NCBI GenBank assembly: GCA_937862675.1
Contig: CALMEC010000241.1
Coordinates: forward strand, 1-11,408
Length of the DNA stretch: 11,408 nucleotides
DNA from: an uncultured Actinomycetes bacterium
GTDB lineage: Bacteria; Actinomycetota; Thermoleophilia; Miltoncostaeales; Miltoncostaeaceae
Direction: 5' to 3'
Below, piece after piece: positions 6,684 to 11,408 of this stretch. The notes below the pieces were generated by a model. That model made no database searches. It saw only the letters and a program-made list of their open reading frames with translations, and had not been told where the DNA came from. A program made the position numbers and the translations under genes. The stretch's first letter is position 1, and each line of letters opens with the position of its first letter.

Positions 6684-6702
6684 GAGAATGAGTATCATTT
6701 GC
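6684..6702 (-). promoter_or_regulatory. Fur/Zur-like operator upstream of the COG0523 GTPase
   Basis: Read on the minus strand the 19 bp are GCAAATGATACTCATTCTC, matching the classical Fur-box consensus (GATAATGATAATCATTATC) at 15 of 19 positions by my count. The core is AATGA-TAC-TCATT, a perfect 5-bp inverted repeat with a 3-bp centre. It is a conspicuous AT-rich island in GC-rich DNA, 35 bp upstream of the chosen start, where it would overlap the promoter. Fur and Zur sites look alike, but COG0523 ZigA-type genes are commonly Zur targets, so Zur is the more likely reader. Confidence 0.65.
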
Positions 6703-7435
6703 TTCTCGCCGGTGTCAACCGGATGATCCGGCGGGCGTCGCAGCTCGGAGACCCGTTCCCCCGCTGACCGCCGGGGGCCCCGGTGTCATGACGGCCGGCA
6801 CCCGCCCCCGATCCCCCGGCTTCGACGACGCCTCCTGCACCGCGGGCGATGGGAGGCACCCGGCCGACGTGTCCTCCCCGTATCCCGCCCCGTACGCCGG
6901 CCGTGATGGCCCGCACATGGACGTCACGACCGCGTACTTCGCCTGCGACACACACCATCGGTGACGTGAGGACACGGTGCCGGACATGTCGAGTGGCCGC
7001 GCCCCCCGACCCCCGACCGCCGGTGTCACCGCTTCCGCGCTCACCGTCCCCGCGCCCCGCTTTGACGCCCCTCACCATCAGCGCGCCGGGAAGGACGTGG
7101 GAATCGCACAGCACGCGGTGACATGGGACGACGTCCTGTCACACCGGTCGTTTCATCGACGGCACCGAGCACGTGATCGTCCTCCCGGACGGGAGCACGA
7201 CGGGGCAAGCGTGGGTCGATCATTCACCGGGGGACGGGCACGACACACCGTGCGGCCCGATCGGCAACGACACGCCGGCGACCAGCCGCTCATCGTCCCG
7301 TCCATCCCGCACCGGACGGGACGATGAGCCCGCCATCACGGGGCCCGGCGGAGCACCGGACCGCCCAGGAGGACGCGTTCGCGTCGGCACCGCGAACGAA
7401 CGAGGACAGCGTCACATCGGCCAGGAGGCTCCGGG
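6703..7435. other. Gene-free stretch of about 730 bp
   Basis: No reading frame here is convincing: those present on both strands are Arg/Pro/Gly-rich, lack good SDs, overlap each other, and match nothing I know. The best small candidate is ATG 6788 to TGA 6964 (+, 58 aa), which has a fair share of G/C third positions and ends with MDVTTAYFACDTHHR, but has no SD. Visible structure: the palindrome CCGGAT-G-ATCCGG at 6719-6731, the GC palindrome CCGGGG-G-CCCCGG at 6771-6783, and the long inverted repeat at 7288-7329. The stretch could be degraded coding DNA or hold an unannotated RNA. Confidence 0.5.
7288..7329. repeat. 16-bp perfect inverted repeat (hairpin)
   Basis: GCTCATCGTCCCGTCC and GGACGGGACGATGAGC pair perfectly around the 10-nt loop ATCCCGCACC. 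It is the longest perfect stem in the window, about 107 bp beyond the stop of the rhodanese-like gene (minus strand). It may be that gene's terminator, though no T-tract follows, or part of an RNA or dispersed repeat. No second copy of the arms was noticed in this window. Confidence 0.6.
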
Positions 7436-7780
7436 CTACTCGTCCTTCGGGACGACCGGGTTGTCACCCTCCACCCAGCCGTTCCAGCCGCCCACGAGGA
7501 CGCCGACGCGGGGGCGTCCCTGGTCGAACGCCCAGAGGGCGATCTTCGTGCTCGTCGCCTCGCCGTCGCGATCGCAGTAGAAGATCAGCTGCTTGCCGTC
7601 GGGGAGGTCGGGCACCTGTGACTCGAACTCCATCGGGTCGACGCGGATGGCGCCCCGGATCTTGCTGTCGGACTCACGCCAGGTGAATTCGCGCACGTCG
7701 ACCATCTGTATGGGATCGCCCATCTTGAATGAGGCGACCAGATCGCCGGGCTGCCAGCGCGAGACGTCGTCCCAGGCCAT
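7436..7780 (-). CDS. Rhodanese-like domain protein
   Basis: A 114-aa single-domain rhodanese. Visible features: MVDVREFTWRESDSKIRGAIRVDP (26-49), the typical VDVR...GHI/GAI opening; LIFYCDRDGEATS (65-77), the active-site strand and loop with Cys69; and RVGVLVGGWNGWVEGDNPV (91-109), the closing GG-x-xxW motif of the fold. Cys69 would carry a persulfide, so transfer of sulfane sulfur is possible. The loop after it (CDRDGEATS) is more acidic than the usual Cys-Arg-x-Gly-x-Arg loop, so the donor may differ from thiosulfate. ATG 7780 has a strong SD, AAGGAG, 4 nt upstream on the minus strand. It follows the sensor gene on the same strand after 127 bp, with a possible -10 (TAACGT, plus 7815-7820), so it may have its own promoter. 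Confidence 0.88.
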   Translation of the reverse strand: MAWDDVSRWQPGDLVASFKMGDPIQMVDVREFTWRESDSKIRGAIRVDPMEFESQVPDLPDGKQLIFYCDRDGEATSTKIALWAFDQGRPRVGVLVGGWNGWVEGDNPVVPKDE

Positions 7781-7893
7781 GGTGCTCCTTCAGCGGTGGA
7801 GGTGGACGACGGCCACGTTACCAGCGACGGCCGCCGGAGTGCGGCGTGGCGCCGCCCCGCGGGGAGTGCCGAGAACGGTCCACGGCCCCCGCA

Positions 7894-7909
7894 GATGTCC
7901 GGGGACATC
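7894..7909. repeat. 16-bp near-continuous palindrome at the sensor gene's end
   Basis: GATGTCC and GGACATC flank GG, forming a palindrome that overlaps the sensor's stop codon (7908-7910). It may act as a weak terminator or as an operator for the rhodanese-like gene downstream. Confidence 0.3.
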
Positions 7910-9575
7910 AGGCCGCGATCAGTCCCGGACGCTCGTCGTCGACCGGGATGATGAGGCGCACGTGCCCACCCGGTCCGGGGGTGATCTCGAGCGTCGCGCC
8001 GATGCGTTCGGCCAGGGCCGCGGCGACGCCCAGTCCGAGTCCCGCGCCGGGAATGGACTCGGCGGAGTCGCCCCGGAAGAACCGCTCCACGGCCATCGGA
8101 GCGTCCGCGGCGTCGATCCCAGGACCGGAGTCCGCGACCTCGAGGACCAGGCGACCGCCGGCCTGGCGGGCGGCCATCGCGATGGTGCCCCCGCGCGGCG
8201 TGTACTTGGCGGCGTTGTCCACGAGCTCGGTGAGGATCTCCTCGACCAGTGCGGAGTCCGTCTTCACGTCCGGCAGATCTGACGCCACGTCCAGCTCGAC
8301 GCGCTGCGCCTTCGTCCGCAGTGCCGCGTCCCAGTCGTGCGCCAGCGCCCAGAGGAAGCCGGCGACCCCGAACCGCTCACGACGCGGCGCGCGGGCGGCG
8401 GGATCCAGGTTGGTGCCGCGGAGCATCATCCGCATCACCCGGTCCAGACGGTCGGTGGCGGCCAGAAGCGACCGCAGCGTCGGCGCCCCCGGCGCCGTGA
8501 CATGGGGGTAGATCTCGCGACCGCGGGTCTTGATCTCGTCGAGCGGGGCCTTGAGCTGCCGCACCGCCGAGCTCTCGATCTGACGGCGGAAGCGCCCGAG
8601 CCGCTCCTGCTCAGTGCGCTCGACGACGCTGACGAGACGCCCGCCGGGCACGGACCACGCGTCGATGTCCATCACGCGGCCGTCCGCCAGGTGGACCTGA
8701 CCCCCGGTCGGGTCCGTCGACTCCAGCCCGATGCGCACGGCGTCCTCGACGATCACACGATCGCCCGCGCCCATGCCGTCCACCAGACGTTCCAGGGCGA
8801 CGTTGCGAAGCCAGCTGCCCGCCGGGCCGCGTCCGGCGACACCCACCGAGAGGGGCTCGATGGCGGCCGTGAGGAGTCCCATCTCCCGGTCGGAGATCTC
8901 GGTGAGATGGGCGATGCGCTCGGCACCGGTGCGGATCGCATCGGCAGCGCGCGCGAGGTCGCTGGCCTCGAGGGCGGGATCGTGTTCCGGGACCCGTCCC
9001 GCGATCAGCGCCTCGGCGGCCGTCGTGACGGCGAGCACCTCGCGACGGCGGCGTCGCTGGAAGGCCCAGACCACGAGACCGGCGATGAGCCCGGCAAGGA
9101 CCGCCGCAGCGACGATGGCCGTCGTCGTGCCACGTCCGACGGAGGTCGCCGACTCCGGCAACCAGGACCGGGTCACGACGGAACGTCCGTCCGACAGGGG
9201 ACGTGTGACCTCGACCGAGTTCCCCGCACGGTGGACGTCGGTGCCACGCGTGGCGATGCCGGCCAGGCCGCCGGATCCGGCCTCGTCCCAGATCGCGGGG
9301 GTGATGTCCGATCGGCCGATCTGCTGCCCGCGCGCGCCGATCAGTCGTGTCGGCACCGTCGAGTCCGCCAGGTATGCCCGCACGGACGCGGGCGTGAGCG
9401 GCGCGGAGAGGTCGGGCAGCTCCCCGGTGGTGCGGGAGAGCGTGCCCGCGACGTCGGCGATGTCGGCACGCATGTGCGTCATCACGCCGAGGAGACCGCC
9501 GATCATGACGGCCAGCGCCGCCCCCACGGAGGCGGACGCGATGAGAAGCGACGGGTGTCGTCGGAAGAAGGCCAT
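7908..9575 (-). CDS. Membrane sensor of the histidine-kinase family lacking the phospho-accepting His
   Basis: A 555-aa protein. Membrane helices at about 10-32 and 151-172 enclose an extracytoplasmic sensor of ~118 residues. Next come a basic HAMP-like region (173-230), a PAS-like domain (about 230-325), a dimerisation helix pair, and an HATPase_c domain at the C-terminus. The ATPase part is intact: N-box ELVDNAAKY (Asn454), G1 DSGPG (482-486), F-box RFFRG, G2 GAGLGLG (510-516). The H-box is not: where kinases have S-HELR-TPL this protein reads AVRQLKAPL, with Arg339 (codon CGG at 8559-8561) at the His position and Gln at the acidic one. ATG 9575 is preferred over TTG 9614, whose 13 extra codons have few G/C third positions. 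No response regulator is nearby; a divergent HTH gene lies 133 bp away. Family is sure; a non-kinase or phosphatase-type/allosteric role is inference. Confidence 0.88.
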   Translation of the reverse strand: MAFFRRHPSLLIASASVGAALAVMIGGLLGVMTHMRADIADVAGTLSRTTGELPDLSAPLTPASVRAYLADSTVPTRLIGARGQQIGRSDITPAIWDEAGSGGLAGIATRGTDVHRAGNSVEVTRPLSDGRSVVTRSWLPESATSVGRGTTTAIVAAAVLAGLIAGLVVWAFQRRRRREVLAVTTAAEALIAGRVPEHDPALEASDLARAADAIRTGAERIAHLTEISDREMGLLTAAIEPLSVGVAGRGPAGSWLRNVALERLVDGMGAGDRVIVEDAVRIGLESTDPTGGQVHLADGRVMDIDAWSVPGGRLVSVVERTEQERLGRFRRQIESSAVRQLKAPLDEIKTRGREIYPHVTAPGAPTLRSLLAATDRLDRVMRMMLRGTNLDPAARAPRRERFGVAGFLWALAHDWDAALRTKAQRVELDVASDLPDVKTDSALVEEILTELVDNAAKYTPRGGTIAMAARQAGGRLVLEVADSGPGIDAADAPMAVERFFRGDSAESIPGAGLGLGVAAALAERIGATLEITPGPGGHVRLIIPVDDERPGLIAA

Positions 9576-9660
9576 GGCGTTTGGGTTCGCTTTACGTGCA
9601 AGCGATCCTGCCAATCCTTGAAATCCCTGTCACACTGGTCGGGTCTCCTCCATTTCGCCC

Positions 9661-9687
9661 GGACCGGACCATAAGATGGTCCGGTCC
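9661..9687. promoter_or_regulatory. 27-bp operator-like palindrome between divergent genes
   Basis: Left arm GGACCGGACCAT, spacer AAG, right arm ATGGTCCGGTCC: a perfect 12-bp inverted repeat, 21 bp before the ATG of the HTH regulator and 85 bp before the sensor. Its centre contains TAAGAT (9672-9677), which fits the TANNNT -10 pattern on the plus strand, and TATGGT-type sequence on the minus strand. Each arm also holds two GGACC-type units. Between divergent genes a terminator is implausible, so an operator (autoregulation by the HTH protein, for instance) is the best reading. Confidence 0.65.
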
Positions 9688-9708
9688 AACTGAAGGTGAG
9701 GTTGAGGC

Positions 9709-10395
9709 ATGGAATCAGAGCATGAGGGACGCGACACGACCCGGGGCCGGGTGGAGCCCGGTCGCCGTTCGCTGACCGCGAGTGAGGCGGCCGCGATCAT
9801 CGGGGTCAGCGTCGCGACGGTGCGAGGATGGGCGGACGACGGACGTCTGCCGTCGCACCGGACGGTCGGCGGGCACCGTCGATTCGACATGGAGGAACTC
9901 CGTGTATGGCTCGACGAGCAAGGCGCGCCCATCCCGCGGCGCTTCTCCCTCCGGGCCGCGCGCACCGAGATACCCGCCTGTCCCACGCTGGCACGCGAGC
10001 TCAACGCCCGCAGCGACCAGATCATCGAGCGGGTCCTGACCGGCTACGACCCGGCGGTGCCGACGATCACGCAGATCCCCAGCGAGACCGAGCTGCGCAG
10101 AGCGGTCACCCGCTTCGTGCGGGTCGTCACGGGCGCTTTGGAGTCGGGCAATCCGTCCGCCTTCGCAGGGCGCGCAGAGGTCGCCGGATATCGGGGCGGG
10201 CTGCAGGGCGAGCGCGGCGGCGGGGTCCTCATCGAGCACACGCGCTTCGCACTCGCCGTCCTGGTCGAGGCGGAGGTGGCCATCCAGGAGGGGTTGGTCG
10301 ACGAGGAGCACGCGATGGCGTGCCTGCTCGCGGTGATCGACGGCGCACAGGCCGCGATCGCACGTGGCTACGGACTGGCCGCCGAGGGACTCTGA
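9709..10395 (+). CDS. MerR/excisionase-type HTH regulator with helical C-terminal domain
   Basis: A 228-aa protein. Residues 21-70 form a BldC/excisionase-like winged helix: SLTASEAAAIIGVSVATVRGWADDGRLP (two helices of the HTH) then RTVGGHRRF (the wing) and MEELRVWLDE. After a Pro-rich linker comes an all-helical domain (about 93-228: LARELNARSDQIIERVLTGYDP..., LRRAVTRFVRVVTGALESG, FALAVLVEAEVAIQEGLVDEEHAMACLLAVIDGAQAAIARGYG) that recalls the RsbRD-type N-terminal sensor domain of stress regulators; this resemblance is by eye. No metal or effector motif is clear. ATG 9709 is supported by AAGGTGAGG (9693-9701), 7 nt upstream. It is divergent from the His-less sensor, sharing a 133-bp region with a 27-bp palindrome, which suggests linked or auto-control. 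A GC hairpin overlaps its stop. Confidence 0.85.
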   Translation: MESEHEGRDTTRGRVEPGRRSLTASEAAAIIGVSVATVRGWADDGRLPSHRTVGGHRRFDMEELRVWLDEQGAPIPRRFSLRAARTEIPACPTLARELNARSDQIIERVLTGYDPAVPTITQIPSETELRRAVTRFVRVVTGALESGNPSAFAGRAEVAGYRGGLQGERGGGVLIEHTRFALAVLVEAEVAIQEGLVDEEHAMACLLAVIDGAQAAIARGYGLAAEGL

Positions 10396-10411
10396 CGGGG
10401 GAACCCCCGTC
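10394..10411 (+). terminator. Candidate terminator hairpin overlapping the HTH gene's stop
   Basis: GACGGGGG and CCCCCGTC are separated by AA; the real hairpin would be a 5-6 bp stem with a 4-6 nt loop. It begins within the TGA stop at 10393-10395. No T-tract follows. Confidence 0.4.
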
Positions 10412-10487
10412 GGCCCCGGCTGACGATCGAACATCGGACGTACCCCACCGGACCGGAGACGTCGGCGCCGCGTTCACCTGACCGGAT

Positions 10488-10544
10488 CCGGATGAACGGG
10501 CCGGCGCCTGCGTGGCGCCCATCCCCACGGGGCCCCTCATCCGG
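10488..10544. repeat. Nested inverted repeats between convergent genes
   Basis: Outer arms CCGGATGA (10488-10495) and TCATCCGG (10537-10544) pair perfectly; next inside, GGGCC (10498-10502) pairs with GGCCC (10531-10535); inside these GGCGCC (10503-10508) pairs with GGCGCC (10514-10519) around TGCGT. The result is a branched or bulged structure of ~57 nt in the 250-bp region between the convergent HTH and MntR genes. It could be a strong terminator, a small RNA, or a dispersed repeat. Confidence 0.45.
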
Positions 10545-10611
10545 CACGCCAGTGCCGCAACCCCGGATGGTCGTCACCAGCGCCCGGTCTCCCGTCGACC
10601 CGACGTGAGGC

Positions 10612-10639
10612 GTCGTCCCCGGTCCATCTCGGGGACGAC
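10612..10639 (-). terminator. Candidate terminator of the MntR-like gene
   Basis: GTCGTCCCC and GGGGACGAC form a perfect 9-bp stem with a 10-nt loop, ending 7 bp beyond the stop of the minus-strand repressor gene. Position and strength suit a terminator, though no T-run follows on the minus strand. Confidence 0.55.
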
Positions 10640-10645
10640 CCTGGA

Positions 10646-11347
10646 TCAGGCGGCGTCGCTGTCGACCGACACCCGGATCCCCTCCGCGAGACGATGGGGC
10701 AGCCTGCGGACCGCCCCGCGGACCGCGACGACGAGCGATCCGCCGAACGGTTCGCGTTCGCGCACCTGGATGTCGTCGTTCAGTCCGATACCCGCCGACG
10801 TCAGGTGGACGAGCATCGCGGGCTCGAGGTCGGACACCTGGGTGATGCGTGCGGTCCGGTCGATGTCGAGTTCGGTCAGCGGAATGGACCGGTCGGCGGG
10901 TGCGACCGTCAGATCCGGCGCGGGGATGGGATCGCCATGGGGATCGAACCGCGGTCGTCCGAGCAGCTCGTCGATGGAGTCGACGAGATAATCCGAGAGG
11001 GCGTGCTCCAGGATCTCCGCCTCGGCGTGGACCCGGTCCCACGGGATGTGCAGGACCTCGGCCAGGAAGAGCTCGACGAGGCGGTGGCGGCGGACGACGT
11101 GCAGGGCGAGACGCTCGCCCTCGGGTGTCAGCCGGACACCCCGGTAGGGCTCATGATCCACCAGTCCGGCGCCGTGCAGCCGTTTGACCATCGCGGACAC
11201 CGACGCCGCCGTCACGCCGAGCCGAGCCGCGAGCTCACTGGTCTGGACCGGCCCGCCACGCGACTCGGACATCGAGTAGACGGCCTTCATGTAATCCTCG
11301 ATCGCCGCGCTGCTGCGCACGGCCGCTGGCGACGGGACGTCGTTCAT
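10646..11347 (-). CDS. mntR: MntR-like manganese-dependent DtxR-family repressor
   Basis: A 233-aa DtxR-family regulator, the length of mycobacterial MntR. Residues 14-75 are the winged HTH (AIEDYMKAVYSM, then TSELAARLGVTAASVSAMVKRLHGAGLV, wing EPYRGVRLTPEG). The dimerisation and metal domain follows (80-128: RRHRLVELFLAEVLH..., AEAEILEHALSD), then an FeoA/SH3-like tail (about 155-230). Metal ligands aligned by eye with B. subtilis MntR: Asp18, His88, Glu111, Glu114, His115. DtxR/IdeR iron sensors have Met and Cys where this has Asp18 and Glu111, so manganese is the likely co-repressor, and the targets likely Mn transport. ATG 11347 is used; upstream AGGGTGG (5 nt away) is a fair SD. GTG codons just upstream and at 11401 are alternatives. 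A perfect 9-bp inverted repeat abuts the start and may be its own operator. The promoter region runs off the window. Confidence 0.9.
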   Translation of the reverse strand: MNDVPSPAAVRSSAAIEDYMKAVYSMSESRGGPVQTSELAARLGVTAASVSAMVKRLHGAGLVDHEPYRGVRLTPEGERLALHVVRRHRLVELFLAEVLHIPWDRVHAEAEILEHALSDYLVDSIDELLGRPRFDPHGDPIPAPDLTVAPADRSIPLTELDIDRTARITQVSDLEPAMLVHLTSAGIGLNDDIQVREREPFGGSLVVAVRGAVRRLPHRLAEGIRVSVDSDAA

Positions 11348-11390
11348 CACATCCACCCTAGATGGTTGATTCCACGGAGTCGTGGATGTG
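11348..11390. promoter_or_regulatory. 9-bp inverted repeat at the repressor's start
   Basis: CACATCCAC (11348-11356) and GTGGATGTG (11382-11390) are perfect inverse copies 25 bp apart, the first directly abutting the start codon of the MntR-like gene. It may be a paired operator half-site set or a leader hairpin. It does not look like the known IdeR box. Confidence 0.4.
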
Positions 11391-11408
11391 GGGTGCGTCA
11401 CCGGTGGA

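Noticed and set aside
6695..7114. Minus-strand 139-aa frame upstream of the GTPase
   Set aside because: Gly/Arg-rich composition, overlap with the operator, no SD and no recognisable motif; typical of a GC-rich shadow frame.
7173..7580. Plus-strand frame with GTEHVIVLPDGSTTG-like sequence just before and after a GTG
   Set aside because: It runs 145 bp antisense into the rhodanese-like gene, has no SD, and becomes Arg/Pro-rich low complexity.
9576..9614. TTG start giving the sensor 13 more residues
   Set aside because: Only about half of these codons end in G or C, unlike the rest of the gene, and AAGGA directly abuts the TTG with no spacer. ATG 9575 still precedes the first membrane helix.
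8337..9674. Long plus-strand frame (445 aa) antisense to the sensor
   Set aside because: Low-complexity Arg/Gly/His composition and no domain; the minus strand holds all conserved HATPase boxes.
9661..9687. Reading the 27-bp palindrome as a terminator
   Set aside because: It lies between two divergent starts, where no transcript should end, and lacks a T-tract.
1..11408. Mobile element, CRISPR array, tRNA or rRNA
   Set aside because: No transposase or integrase, no spaced direct repeats, and no tRNA or rRNA-like sequence was seen on either strand.

Overview
The window is about 11.4 kb of very GC-rich DNA with strong G/C third-position bias. This, the Shine-Dalgarno-led short genes, a BldC/excisionase-type regulator, a GYD-domain protein and a MntR-type DtxR regulator with an SH3-like tail point to an actinobacterium (Actinomycetota). 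Several proteins look like those of class Thermoleophilia (Patulibacter/Solirubrobacter group), but that placement is an impression, not a demonstrated fact. I see no rRNA, tRNA, CRISPR array, transposase or phage gene. It reads as ordinary chromosomal housekeeping and regulatory DNA with some unusual small genes.

Layout. 1-1883 (+): the 3' part of a secreted-type neutral zinc metallopeptidase, then a class I/II PLP aminotransferase. 1989-2945 (-): two genes whose N-termini both carry a Flp/Tad-type prepilin signal (Gly, then Glu at +5 and Tyr at +6, then one hydrophobic helix); one is a short pilin, the other has a long extra C-terminal region. 3059-3520 (+): a divergently transcribed coiled-coil protein with an acidic, disordered tail. 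3724-4188 (+): a pair of tiny zinc-ribbon genes, the first ending in a membrane helix and the second starting at TTG. 4214-4516 (-): a GYD-domain protein. 4810-5142 (+): an unrecognised 110-aa protein. 5422-6648 (-): a COG0523 (CobW/ZigA-like) GTPase metallochaperone preceded by a Fur/Zur-like operator. 6703-7435: about 730 bp with no convincing gene but a 16-bp perfect inverted repeat. 7436-7780 (-): a rhodanese-like protein. 7908-9575 (-): a membrane sensor of the histidine-kinase family in which the phospho-accepting His is replaced by Arg. 9709-10395 (+): a divergent MerR/excisionase-type DNA-binding protein with an all-helical C-terminal domain. 10646-11347 (-): a MntR-like manganese-dependent repressor.

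Two themes emerge. The first is metal biology: a zinc peptidase, two zinc ribbons, a GTPase with a Fur/Zur-like box, and a Mn-type DtxR regulator, although these are separate transcription units. The second is an atypical signalling locus: the His-less sensor and the divergent HTH regulator share a 133-bp intergenic region containing a 12-bp perfect inverted repeat. That locus and the twin prepilin-like genes are the most interesting parts of the window. All promoter and terminator calls come from reading by eye; none of the hairpins has a clear T-tract, as is common in such GC-rich genomes.
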